The notes under the pieces were generated by a model. The model worked only from the letters and a program-made list of their open reading frames with translations. It did no database searches and was not told the origin of the DNA. Position numbers and translations under genes: made by a program. Below, piece after piece: positions 30,613 through 39,902 of a stretch of DNA of 43,560 bases (within the stretch, counting starts at the first letter, position 1; every line of letters begins with the position of its first letter). The stretch comes from Bacteroidota bacterium (GTDB lineage Bacteria > Bacteroidota > Bacteroidia > B-17B0 > Aurantibacillaceae): the NCBI GenBank assembly GCA_023433205.1, contig JAEZDS010000121.1:1-43560 (forward strand). The letters run 5' to 3'.

Positions 30613-32115
30613 CTAGGGGTCTGCAACACCCCTGAAACAGATAAACTTCTCGTTTTCATAGCGTACCGCCCATATTGCAGGTGAATTACGCATGGCGTCC
30701 ACCTCAGCATCATAAGCCTCCTGCGAAAGCGGAAAGGTATCTCCCCGTTTTGTCAGCAGCACATAACCCACATCGCTCTTGCCGGGAAATAGTTTGATGC
30801 TGGGTCTGTAGGCCAGGTGCGGGGTTAGTCTGTTGGAGGCTGAAACGTCGGTATCATCAGGAATTTTACGGATCAGTTCTCTGAGGGCTGCAGTGTTGTA
30901 TTCGGGCCGGTAAAAGGCGGAATTAAAAATCCTATACTTGTTGTCTTCACTAAGAATGGCATTTACCGGCTGCCATTCCATCCTGATGATTGTGAGCAGG
31001 AGAGCCATCACACATAACAGAGGAGCCAAAATGGCGCTGCGCCTTCCGTTAAAACCTGCCAGGATGATAAACAGCAGTATAGGCAGTATACTTACCACTT
31101 CTACCGCGTAATAGCTATGCATTCCCCAGCGGACCGGGTTATCGTTAAGCATCTTCTTTGCAAGAAGAGGTATAAACGGAATCAGAAAATGCGGTCGGGT
31201 AAACAATAGAAATCCACCGCAGAAAAAATAAAAGAGATAAAACTCTGCTTTGATGTTGTTATAAAAATTATCGGGCAGATGGTTGATAAACAGGAGCTGA
31301 AATACCCTCACAGGATCGTGTACCAGGTAGCGGATAGCACTGGCGGGATCTTCACCCAGTGCATGTTTGTATTCAAACAGAGAAAATTTTTTATTTTCAT
31401 TTTCCAGGAAAAACGGTATGAGCACTGCCATACTCAGAACAAAAAAAGCAGTTGAGAGGAGCGACAGCAGAAGTGCTCTTTGTCTGAGTTGTTTGTTCCT
31501 GCGGTATTCTATGGCCAGGAACAATCCTATAAATATCAGCCAGAAAGAGAAATCCTCACGGGTTATAAAAAGTATAACTGTAACAATAACATAAGGCAGC
31601 TTTCGCCGGGCCTGAAAATAATAAAGGAATACAGGAATCAGCGCTGAACCCATTATGGCCAGGTTTACATCGCTGCGGTAGGCCGAGAAACGGCCATACA
31701 ATAAAAAATAAAAGATCAGGGAACAGGCTGGCAAAAGATCATTCACTGCTTTCTGTTTTACCAGTCTGAAAGTGAAGACTGCGCCGGCAACAATAAAAGC
31801 CCACTGGATCACAAGCAGGCTGTATGTGCCGGCAACGGGTGACAAAACCCAGTACAAAGGCGACAGAAGAGGAAGCAGCAGCGAAAAATGATCCTGCAGA
31901 AAAGTAATCGGATACGGCGCGTGATACAGTGGCACTGCGCTTACCCTGAAATGTGCGAAGTCGTAAAAGGCGAAATTATAAACCGCGTAATCGTAACTGT
32001 AAGTGCGAAATAGAAAGTGGTTATACAGCGGGATAAAAAGATGGAAAAGCGCAAGTGCCCAGAACAACAACTGTAACCAGGGCGACTTTGCGGGAAGTAT
32101 CTTCTCTAACACCAT
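30613..32115 (-). CDS. DUF2079 membrane protein
   Basis: A 500-residue integral-membrane protein with about eleven helices. The N-terminal region has the DUF2079 pattern: FRTYSYDYAVYNFAFYDFAH (about residues 34-53) followed by PITFLQDHFSLLLPLLSPLY. The family is related to GT-C glycosyltransferases; the Asp in the first loop would be the catalytic candidate. A C-terminal soluble domain of about 110 residues begins near LIRKIPDDTDVSASNRLTPH. Function is unproven. It is 22 bases downstream of scoA, in the same orientation as its three successors, so it begins the block inserted between the CoA transferase subunits. Confidence 0.82.
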   Translation of the reverse strand: MVLEKILPAKSPWLQLLFWALALFHLFIPLYNHFLFRTYSYDYAVYNFAFYDFAHFRVSAVPLYHAPYPITFLQDHFSLLLPLLSPLYWVLSPVAGTYSLLVIQWAFIVAGAVFTFRLVKQKAVNDLLPACSLIFYFLLYGRFSAYRSDVNLAIMGSALIPVFLYYFQARRKLPYVIVTVILFITREDFSFWLIFIGLFLAIEYRRNKQLRQRALLLSLLSTAFFVLSMAVLIPFFLENENKKFSLFEYKHALGEDPASAIRYLVHDPVRVFQLLFINHLPDNFYNNIKAEFYLFYFFCGGFLLFTRPHFLIPFIPLLAKKMLNDNPVRWGMHSYYAVEVVSILPILLFIILAGFNGRRSAILAPLLCVMALLLTIIRMEWQPVNAILSEDNKYRIFNSAFYRPEYNTAALRELIRKIPDDTDVSASNRLTPHLAYRPSIKLFPGKSDVGYVLLTKRGDTFPLSQEAYDAEVDAMRNSPAIWAVRYENEKFICFRGVADP

Positions 32116-32137
32116 CTCTCCTGGTCATGATTGCTGA

Positions 32138-32851
32138 TCAGGACTGTTTCCGTACAGTACGTTGTTCGATACGTTTCTCGTAATGTTTTCCCTGAAACAC
32201 CCGCTGCACGAAAATGCCCGGTGTATGGATCTGATCGGGATCAAGTTCTCCGGCAGGCACCAGCTCTTCAACCTCGGCAATAGTAATTTTACCAGCCATG
32301 GCCATCATGGGATTAAAATTGCGGGCAGTGCTGCGGTAAATAAGATTACCGGCAGTATCGCCCTTCCAGGCCTTTACCAGCGCGAAGTCGGCCTCAAAAG
32401 CCATTTCCATCAGATAATCTTTTTCTTCGCCGTTGAAAGTGAATTTGCGAACTTCTTTTCCTTTAGCGATTTCAGTACCTACACCAGCGGGCGTAAAAAT
32501 GGCGGGCATGCCATATCCTGCAGCCATACAGCGTGTGGCCAGTGTGCCCTGCGGAACCAGATCAACCTCCAGTTCGCCACTAAGCATCTGCCGCTCAAAT
32601 TCATCGTTCTCACCAACGTAGCTGGCAACCATTTTTTTTATTTGTTTGGTCTGCAACAACAAACCCAGGCCAAAATCATCTACACCGGCGTTATTACTGA
32701 TGCAGGTTAAACCCTTCACCTTTTTTCGTACTAGTTCAGCAATACAATTTTCGGGGATCCCGCAAAGACCAAAACCACCAACAAGCAAAGTCATGCCGTC
32801 CTGTATATCCTGCATGGCCTCCTCAACACTATTTACTACTTTGTTTATCAT
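32138..32851 (-). CDS. scoA: 3-oxoacid CoA-transferase, subunit A
   Basis: Alpha subunit of the CoA transferase whose beta subunit is scoB at 25865-26521. The 237-residue chain has LLVGGFGLCGIPENCI near residues 21-36, SNNAGVDDFGLGLLL, ASYVGEN and AGVGTEIAKGKE, all typical of the family. Together the two form the heterodimeric succinyl-CoA:3-oxoacid CoA transferase, or an AtoDA-like acetate:acetoacetate enzyme; sequence does not separate these. The split of the pair by 5.6 kb is unusual. Confidence 0.95.
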   Translation of the reverse strand: MINKVVNSVEEAMQDIQDGMTLLVGGFGLCGIPENCIAELVRKKVKGLTCISNNAGVDDFGLGLLLQTKQIKKMVASYVGENDEFERQMLSGELEVDLVPQGTLATRCMAAGYGMPAIFTPAGVGTEIAKGKEVRKFTFNGEEKDYLMEMAFEADFALVKAWKGDTAGNLIYRSTARNFNPMMAMAGKITIAEVEELVPAGELDPDQIHTPGIFVQRVFQGKHYEKRIEQRTVRKQS

Positions 32852-32964
32852 AACTTTCTGAAATGCTAAAAATACAAAATCCGGCTGGCTCTGAAATGCA
32901 GGTCAGAAACATGCGACAAAAATAATAATACTGCTCTCAGGCGGCTCATGTAAAGACTCTCAAC

Positions 32965-34635
32965 TCAGATTTTTTCTACTCTTTCAAAGATATATAATCT
33001 GTCTCTGCGGAAGCCAAGAAAACGGTAGAACTCAAATTCTCTGTAAACTTTAAATCCTGGCTCCTGCCGGTACTGGATGAGATAATTGTGATTTTCAAGA
33101 AATATATGGTCCCACCAGATAAAATCCTCTCCTTCATGCCAGCAGTTGACCTCGTTACCCCCGTTGATGCGCGCAAGCGGAATGTTTTTCTCAAACCTCA
33201 GGTGCCTGTATGCCTCCCAGCGCAACCTGTTAAGCACAAAATAATCTCTTGTTCCGGCAACGGAGATATAGATCATTGGCAGGAGATAGAGCCAGGCTGG
33301 AAGAACAAACAAGGGCTTATCAAACTTAAACCCGGCGGCGATGACTATCAGCAGCAATACCAGGGGCAGCATGTACCTGTCGAAAAAAGGATCGGAAACG
33401 AGCAGCAAAAAGATGTAGGCCAAAAAAACTGCGCAGCAAAAAACAGTAAAGGAAACTGATACAGCTCGTACCTTTTTTATAGAAGCCGCGAGAAGCAGCA
33501 TGGTAAGTACGCTGAATGAAATGCATATTGATACAAGCTTAACCCAGTACAGTACTTCCGCTAAAACCGGCGAATAAGTATGTTCAACCGGTGGACGCAC
33601 ATCGGGATTTAGTGTCTGATAAAAAGTTTCTGCTCCCAGCGACAGATTAATAAAAATATTTCCCATGGGAAAAACAGCATCATTTAATACAAACCCTGCC
33701 ACGAGCGCCCAGCCAAAAATAACCGGTAGGGCCAGCCATCGCAGCTTGCGAATGAGAGGCACCATAAAAACCACCAGGAAGGGCCCCGACCAGGTACATA
33801 CCTGCGCAATGATATATTTATAGCGGATCTGCAGGTTTAAAAAGATATGCTGCCAGAACTCAGATGAAAGAAGGTCGTACTTTTCAGAGCTTGGATAAGC
33901 TTCTCCCTGAGCTTTAAGCGCCAGCCAGCCTTCATAATACCTGAAAACCACATATATTGCCGCAGTGCCGGCGATCGCCAGCGTGGTATTCAGCCATCTG
34001 CGTTGTGCGTTTAATAAGCCGGCGATGATCAGGGCTGCCGGCACAATAATGCCGAACTGGCGCAATAAAACCAGCATCAACGATAAAATAAAAAACATAA
34101 CCAGCGCCTTATAGGAACCTGTTGTTAAAAAAGAGTGAGCAAGGTAGATGCAGCACAGCAACAGTGTACAGAAATTCACATCGGTCATAAAAGTGAAAGC
34201 CGTACAGTAATAAATTGGGTTTACTGCCATGCACAACAGTGCAATGAAAATTACCGGCCCGCTGACGTTCAGCTTCCTGAGCAGGGTGCCTCCAATAACA
34301 ATAGCGGCGATTACTGATACCCAGCTCGATAGTCTGAGCACATTAAAAGAAAATCCAAAGACCTTCACAAATAAAGTGCCCCACCAGATGTGCGTAAAAA
34401 GTGTACTTGCAGAGTTGCCCACATGGAATTGGCCGGTGCGCAGCAGCTTTAGCACAGATTTTCCGTAAGTCCAGTCGTCGTTTAAAGGAAAATCACCCTG
34501 CGGCCATACCAGAACAATACTGAAGAGAAAAGCTGCTATCAGCACTGCCTCCTGCCTGCGTTCCTGCCAGAACCATCTGAAAATCTCAACTATCTTATGG
34601 CTTGTGGCTTTCAGAATTCTCGTCGCTTCTCTCAA
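32965..34635 (-). CDS. GT-C-type membrane glycosyltransferase, paralogue 2
   Basis: An integral-membrane protein of up to 556 residues with about ten helices. First-loop motif GDFPLNDDWTYGKS near residues 46-59, then FTFMTDVNFCTLL, as in PMT/GT39-like enzymes that use lipid-linked sugars. The C-terminal region VAGTRDYFVLNRLRWEAYRH...YLIQYRQEPGFKVY is strongly shared with its upstream neighbour, so the two are tandem duplicates. The N-terminus is uncertain: no ATG precedes the first helix, the TTG at 34635 overlaps the neighbour by 41 bases, and a CTG or GTG further in is possible. Substrate unknown. Confidence 0.78.
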   Translation of the reverse strand: MREATRILKATSHKIVEIFRWFWQERRQEAVLIAAFLFSIVLVWPQGDFPLNDDWTYGKSVLKLLRTGQFHVGNSASTLFTHIWWGTLFVKVFGFSFNVLRLSSWVSVIAAIVIGGTLLRKLNVSGPVIFIALLCMAVNPIYYCTAFTFMTDVNFCTLLLCCIYLAHSFLTTGSYKALVMFFILSLMLVLLRQFGIIVPAALIIAGLLNAQRRWLNTTLAIAGTAAIYVVFRYYEGWLALKAQGEAYPSSEKYDLLSSEFWQHIFLNLQIRYKYIIAQVCTWSGPFLVVFMVPLIRKLRWLALPVIFGWALVAGFVLNDAVFPMGNIFINLSLGAETFYQTLNPDVRPPVEHTYSPVLAEVLYWVKLVSICISFSVLTMLLLAASIKKVRAVSVSFTVFCCAVFLAYIFLLLVSDPFFDRYMLPLVLLLIVIAAGFKFDKPLFVLPAWLYLLPMIYISVAGTRDYFVLNRLRWEAYRHLRFEKNIPLARINGGNEVNCWHEGEDFIWWDHIFLENHNYLIQYRQEPGFKVYREFEFYRFLGFRRDRLYIFERVEKI

Positions 34636-36226
34636 ATATATAGATTTTGTCGCTGCGGGGTGGGAAGGTCCGCCTGAAGTTATAGGCTCTCATTTCCCTG
34701 AAACCTGGCGCAGGGCTGTATTGGATAAGGTACTGGTCATTTTCGAGGTTCTCAATCGTTTGCCACCACGAGTAGGCGCCCCTGTCCCAGCACTTGGCCT
34801 CGAACCCGGCATGGATGGTGCGGTGTGGAACTTTAAGATCGTCGACCAAATAATTGTAAGCCTTCCAGCGAAGCCTGTTCAGGACAAAATAATCGCGGGT
34901 GCCGGCCACCGATACATAAACAAAAAGGGCTATCAGTATTAACGGGAGCCAGCGGAAGCGCTTCGTTATTATGTTGTTTCCACCCGCGAAAACCAACAAA
35001 ACAAGAACAATAAGCGGCAGGTGATAGCGGTCAATATAACTTTCAGTAACAAAAAGAAGTCCTGTATACACAGCAATGAGCAAAAACAATAACATCAACC
35101 CCTGATGCGGTATTTTCCGGCTTTGATAAATTTCTACCGCTTTTAGAAAAACCGCTGCCAGCGAAATACCGCAGAGAAGCACAGCCAGGACAGCGGCTAC
35201 CAATTCGAAAGTGTAAGAGTACGTATGCCCGGCCACGCCATGTGTGGGATATATACTTTCAAAAAAAGTTTCGGCGCCCAGGTGCATGTTCACAAAAATA
35301 TTTCCCTGCAGCGGATCTTTTGCCAGCATCACAGCGGCAACCAACGCAGGAATGGCGCAGCAAAGCACTGTTCTTCTTCCAAAGCTTTTCAGATTAGCCA
35401 CCAGGTATAAGACGGCTGCCGGACTTCCATAAATAAGCATCTGCTGAATGATTGAAAAAGTTCGCCGCGGAATATTATAAAAGAGCCGTTCAGCAAAATC
35501 CTGCTGCTTCTCACTCGAATAAAAGATAAATTCATACATGGCAAAGGGCGACACTATGGTTTTTAGATAGGTCTCATAATAACGAAAAACGAGAATTGTA
35601 CCTGCAAAAATGAAAAGTGCAAGCAATGAATTAACCAACCTGTTTTGTCTGTACATCAAACAGCAGATAAAAAAACAGAATGGGAAAAACAGGCCGTACT
35701 GACGCAATAATACCAGAGCAAACGACACTACCATCAACGGCAGCAGCAGGATGGGTTGCTGACTGCGAAAAAAACACAGCGCTGTGTAAATACCCGCGAG
35801 CGTAAGTGCAACAAAGTTCACATCCGTCATAAATGTGTTGCTAAGACTAAAAAAATACGGATTAAACATCAGGGCCAGGGCGGCTGTAAACGCCACAAAC
35901 TTTGAAGCGCCCAGTTTTACTGCGCTGCCATATAACAAAAGTACTGCAGCGAGGGCCATTACAAGCGTTGAGATCCTTAATGACAAAAAGCTATAGCCCA
36001 GGATTTTACAGATAAGTCCACCCCAGTAAATATTCGTTGCCAGGGTCATTGCACCCCAGTCGCCTATAAATATTCTGCCCTCGTGCAGAAACACGTGCAC
36101 CGACTTGGTGTACGACCAGTCGTCGTTGAGAGGGAATTCGCCATAAGGCTGAACAACAAGTTCGGCAATAAGAAACAGGATCAGTAATAATGAAGGATAC
36201 AGACCTTTTTCAACAGCACCTTTCAA
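34595..36226 (-). CDS. GT-C-type membrane glycosyltransferase, paralogue 1
   Basis: A 543-residue membrane protein with about eleven helices and a C-terminal extracytoplasmic tail. First-loop motif GEFPLNDDWSYTKS near residues 29-42, with the Asp-Asp expected to be catalytic in GT-C folds; NTFMTDVNFVALT follows. It resembles the downstream protein along most of its length, including VAGTRDYFVLNRLRWKAYNY and YLIQYSPAPGFREM. The start is a TTG at 36226, since no ATG lies before the first helix. It is only 8 bases after the class A PBP stop codon, suggesting joint transcription with peptidoglycan synthesis genes. Confidence 0.8.
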   Translation of the reverse strand: MKGAVEKGLYPSLLLILFLIAELVVQPYGEFPLNDDWSYTKSVHVFLHEGRIFIGDWGAMTLATNIYWGGLICKILGYSFLSLRISTLVMALAAVLLLYGSAVKLGASKFVAFTAALALMFNPYFFSLSNTFMTDVNFVALTLAGIYTALCFFRSQQPILLLPLMVVSFALVLLRQYGLFFPFCFFICCLMYRQNRLVNSLLALFIFAGTILVFRYYETYLKTIVSPFAMYEFIFYSSEKQQDFAERLFYNIPRRTFSIIQQMLIYGSPAAVLYLVANLKSFGRRTVLCCAIPALVAAVMLAKDPLQGNIFVNMHLGAETFFESIYPTHGVAGHTYSYTFELVAAVLAVLLCGISLAAVFLKAVEIYQSRKIPHQGLMLLFLLIAVYTGLLFVTESYIDRYHLPLIVLVLLVFAGGNNIITKRFRWLPLILIALFVYVSVAGTRDYFVLNRLRWKAYNYLVDDLKVPHRTIHAGFEAKCWDRGAYSWWQTIENLENDQYLIQYSPAPGFREMRAYNFRRTFPPRSDKIYIFERSDENSESHKP

Positions 36227-36234
36227 AACAATTG

Positions 36235-38484
36235 CTAATTAAAACCAAATGGATCTTCTTCATTGGCGGGCGACCCAGTGTCGTTATCATAAACGCTGCA
36301 GTCCATTCCCAGGCGCGGGTCTACTGTTTCCGGACGCGGAAAATCTTCTTTACTTACTTTCAGTTTGGGATCAGCGTACACCTTATTAAAAAATTTGGCC
36401 CAGATAGGCAGCGCCATAGTAGCGCCCTGTCCCTCAGCCATTGAAGTGAAGTGAATGCTCCTGTCCTCTCCGCCAACCCAAACCCCTGCAACCAGATCAG
36501 GCGTAAGACCCATAAACCAGCCATCGGCGTTTTTTTGTGTTGTTCCGGTTTTTCCGGCGATCTGATTTGTGAGTTTATATTTGAACCTCAAACGGCTGCC
36601 TGTACCGCCTTCGACCACGCCACGCATTAACTGGATCATCGCATAAGCTTTTTCCTCGCTGAACACCTCGTCGGTATGCGGAATAAAATCCTCCAGCACC
36701 TTGCCATTCTTGTCTTCAATGCGGGTTACAAAAGTAGGCTGTATATAAGTGCCTTTATTAGCAAAGGTAGAGTTGGCTGCAACCATCTCAAATACGCTGA
36801 TATCGGGAGTTCCAAGACAAATTGAAGGCACCGCCGGAATGTCGCTGGTGATACCAAGCCGCTTTACCAGATTCACCACGGCGTGCGGACCATACTGCTT
36901 CATTACCCAGGCTGTAATGTAGTTGATTGAATTTGCAAGCGCTTTTTTCAGGGTGATCATTTTGCCATCCAGCTTGTCGTTAGGACCATCAGAATTTTTG
37001 GGGCACCAGTCTTCACCTGTTTCAGTAGTAATGCAGGTTTTTACATTAGGAACGCGATGGCAGGGAGAAAGACCCTCCTGAATGGCAAGGGCATAAACAA
37101 AAGGTTTAAAGGTAGAGCCCACCTGCCTTTTACTCACCTTTACATGGTCATACTTAAAGTGTTTATGATTAATGCCGCCAACCCAGGCTTTCACATAACC
37201 CGTTTGCGGTTCCATTGCCATAAAACCAGTTTGAAGGAATGATTTGTAATAGAGAATACTATCGTAAGGGGTAAGGAGTGTATCAATTTCACCATGAATA
37301 TTGTAAACCTTCATTTTTACCGGTTTGCGGAAGGTCTCAATGATCTCCTCATGCGACATGCCTTGCGCTTTGGCGCTGCGGTAGCGGTCGCTGCGCCTTA
37401 TTGAAGCATTCATTATTCCTTCAATTTCCTCCTTGCTGAGACCATGATCAAAGGGCGCATTTTTTTTGTTTTTGATCTCCCTGTTAAACATTCTCTGGAG
37501 ATCGTACATGTGCTCGTCAACAGCCTCCTCGGCATACTGCTGCATGCGGGAATCAATGGTCGTAAATATTCTGAGGCCGTCGCGGTAGATGTTGTAGGGT
37601 TTTCCGGTAGCGGGATTGATATTGTTCTTGCACCAGCGGGCCAGAAAATTGTCGCGCAGGTATTCGCGGAAATAAGTCGCAAGCCCTTCGTTGTGATCTT
37701 CAGGATGGAACTCCAGTCCCAGTGGAAGTACTTTCAGGCTGTCGAACTGAGGGCGGGTGAGATAGCCGTACTTCACCATCTGGTACAACACAACGTTTCT
37801 GCGGTGAAGAGTGGTATCCGGATAACGCACAGGATTAAAAAGCGAGGGGTTTTTTGCCATACCAATCAGCATCGCTGCCTGTTCAACCTTCAGGCTATCC
37901 TGCGAACGGTAAAAATAGATCTGCGCTGCTGATCTGATGCCCACCGCCAGATTTAGAAAATCAAATTTGTTCAGATAAAGTGTCAGGATCTCATCTTTGG
38001 TGTAAAGGCGCTCAAGCTCTGCGGCTATCACCCACTCTTTTAATTTACGGATGATGAGTTCCGGCTTGCTGAGTTTTTCTCGAGGGAACATCATCTTGGC
38101 AAGCTGCTGTGTGATGGTACTTCCCCCTCCCTTGCTGTCGCCGGTAATTATCCCCGAAGCGGAACGCGCCAGCGCTTTTGCATCTACTCCACTGTGCTGG
38201 TAAAAACGAGCATCCTCAGTGGCTATGAGCGCCTGAACAAGATCAGGATCGAGCTCCTTAAAAGTTACGTTGATACGGTTCTCACTGTAGTACTTGCCCA
38301 GCACCTTCATGTCTCCGCTATAAACAATGGTTGCCAGACTACTTTTAGGGTTCAGCAGTTCATCCACCCTGGGGAGCTCTCCGAATACGCCGCCACTTAC
38401 AAGGGCAACCATAATAAAGATCACCAGCACAGGGCTGAGCAGCAGCAGCCACAGAACTACAGAATACTTGCCATATTTTCGCAC
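36235..38484 (-). CDS. Class A penicillin-binding protein (PBP1A type)
   Basis: Bifunctional peptidoglycan synthase: glycosyltransferase GT51 plus transpeptidase. The 749 residues begin with one membrane helix (about 9-32). GT51 has the catalytic Glu90 in TEDARFYQHSG and GGSTITQQLAK (120-130). The transpeptidase has STFK (Ser457-Lys460), SIN (519-521) and KTGTT (645-649), so all active-site motifs are intact. The C-terminus is short with no extra PASTA domains. The start is GTG at 38484. It lies 110 bases after rodA and 8 bases before the first GT-C gene. An mrcA/ponA symbol would be reasonable, but orthology is not shown. Confidence 0.95.
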   Translation of the reverse strand: MRKYGKYSVVLWLLLLSPVLVIFIMVALVSGGVFGELPRVDELLNPKSSLATIVYSGDMKVLGKYYSENRINVTFKELDPDLVQALIATEDARFYQHSGVDAKALARSASGIITGDSKGGGSTITQQLAKMMFPREKLSKPELIIRKLKEWVIAAELERLYTKDEILTLYLNKFDFLNLAVGIRSAAQIYFYRSQDSLKVEQAAMLIGMAKNPSLFNPVRYPDTTLHRRNVVLYQMVKYGYLTRPQFDSLKVLPLGLEFHPEDHNEGLATYFREYLRDNFLARWCKNNINPATGKPYNIYRDGLRIFTTIDSRMQQYAEEAVDEHMYDLQRMFNREIKNKKNAPFDHGLSKEEIEGIMNASIRRSDRYRSAKAQGMSHEEIIETFRKPVKMKVYNIHGEIDTLLTPYDSILYYKSFLQTGFMAMEPQTGYVKAWVGGINHKHFKYDHVKVSKRQVGSTFKPFVYALAIQEGLSPCHRVPNVKTCITTETGEDWCPKNSDGPNDKLDGKMITLKKALANSINYITAWVMKQYGPHAVVNLVKRLGITSDIPAVPSICLGTPDISVFEMVAANSTFANKGTYIQPTFVTRIEDKNGKVLEDFIPHTDEVFSEEKAYAMIQLMRGVVEGGTGSRLRFKYKLTNQIAGKTGTTQKNADGWFMGLTPDLVAGVWVGGEDRSIHFTSMAEGQGATMALPIWAKFFNKVYADPKLKVSKEDFPRPETVDPRLGMDCSVYDNDTGSPANEEDPFGFN

Positions 38485-38594
38485 GGGAGTAGCAGGAATA
38501 ATACTGTAAAAATAACAAATGCAAGCCGCAGAGCCTGTGAAATAATCAAAATTTACCAGCAGTTACGCGTTAATTGTTACGGCCACACAGTTTT

Positions 38595-39902
38595 CTAACG
38601 CAGGATCAACAGCCTGTTTGCATCGAGTTTGATAAAAATAAACAGCAGGATCGTAAAGGACCAGAGAGATGAACCTCCATAACTAAAAAAAGGAAGCGGG
38701 ATGCCGATAACAGGCATTAATCCTATGGTCATACCAATATTTACTGCCAGATGAAAAAACAGGATGGAAGCCACACCATAACCGTAAATCCTGCTGAAAT
38801 CGGAGCGCTGCCTCTCAGCAAGGAAAATGATCCTGAGAATCAGAAACAACTGTAATAACACCACCACAGAACTCCCCACAAACCCCCATTCTTCGCCCAC
38901 AGTACAGAAAATAAAATCCGTGTCCTGTTCAGGAACAAAATCGTATTTGGTTTGTGTTCCCTGAAGGTAACCCTTTCCAAAGAACCCGCCGCTGCCTATT
39001 GCGATCATGGCCTGGTTTACGTTATAGCCTTCTTTCTTCATGTCAACTTCGCCCCTGCCCAGCAGCACATCTATCCGTACCTTCTGATGTGGCTCAAGTT
39101 TTTCATATACAAAATTCGTACCCAGCACTACACCAAAAGCCAGAACCAGCACCAGCAAAATACTCAGAGCATTTCTTCTGGTTCGTTTTACAAACAAAAA
39201 TGAAAGCGCGCAAATAAAACCAATCACCAGCAACAGGCTGGTGGTAGCCTCAATGGCAAGTGAGAGTACAAAAAGAACCGCGGCCAGCATTCCGAACAGC
39301 AGGAAATTCGCGCTCAAACCTTCACGGTAGAATACAATGATAAAAGCAATAAATACGATTGCCAGGCCGGTCTCATCCTGCAGAACTTTTATCAGAATAA
39401 GCGGCAACAATGTCAGAAAAAGCGCGATAAGGGTGTTCTTATTACTTCTGATGATCTGGCCAAGCCTGAGTTTGAAACGCTGACTCACCAGCAGGGTATG
39501 ACTGCTTAAAAATTTTGCCAGTGCAAGGTTGGTGGCAAACTTCATAAATTCTGCCGGTTGTATGCCAAAATCCCCGAACCTGAACCAGGAGCGGCTGCCT
39601 TTGACCTCCCGCCCTAAAAAGACCACAAGAATGTTAGCTATTATAAATATCACATAAAACCCGTAAGCAAAAGCGGTGTAAAAATTGGCGTCGATCAGTA
39701 AAATGCTGAAAGCAATGATGGCAGCACCGCTTATCCAGATAAGCTGCTTGCCGTACTTCTGAGTGGTATCTAAAATACTTTTATGTTCTTCGTTGTAAAC
39801 CGCTGCATAAATATTCAGCCAGCCCATAACCACCAGTAAAACATATACCAATACCGTTACACGGTCAACACCATAAAACAGACTATGTGTATTACGCGCC
39901 AT
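38595..39902 (-). CDS. rodA: SEDS peptidoglycan polymerase RodA
   Basis: Lipid II glycosyltransferase of the elongasome, polymerising glycan strands in the inner membrane with its PBP2 partner. The 435-residue protein has ten predicted helices and SEDS motifs: GSRSWFRFGDFGIQPAEFMK (about residues 101-120), LLPLILIKVLQDETGLAIVF with the catalytic-loop Asp, EQDTDFIFCTVGEEWGF and PFFSYGGSSLW near the C-terminus. Identity as RodA rather than FtsW follows from the neighbours mreBCD and mrdA. The ATG overlaps the mrdA stop by one base (TAATG). Confidence 0.96.
   Translation of the reverse strand: MARNTHSLFYGVDRVTVLVYVLLVVMGWLNIYAAVYNEEHKSILDTTQKYGKQLIWISGAAIIAFSILLIDANFYTAFAYGFYVIFIIANILVVFLGREVKGSRSWFRFGDFGIQPAEFMKFATNLALAKFLSSHTLLVSQRFKLRLGQIIRSNKNTLIALFLTLLPLILIKVLQDETGLAIVFIAFIIVFYREGLSANFLLFGMLAAVLFVLSLAIEATTSLLLVIGFICALSFLFVKRTRRNALSILLVLVLAFGVVLGTNFVYEKLEPHQKVRIDVLLGRGEVDMKKEGYNVNQAMIAIGSGGFFGKGYLQGTQTKYDFVPEQDTDFIFCTVGEEWGFVGSSVVVLLQLFLILRIIFLAERQRSDFSRIYGYGVASILFFHLAVNIGMTIGLMPVIGIPLPFFSYGGSSLWSFTILLFIFIKLDANRLLILR

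Noticed and set aside
32162..32710. 182-residue plus-strand frame opposite scoA
   Set aside because: Antisense to a clear CoA transferase subunit; composition without motifs.
37444..37932. 162-residue plus-strand frame opposite the class A PBP
   Set aside because: Shadow of an intact PBP with all catalytic motifs.
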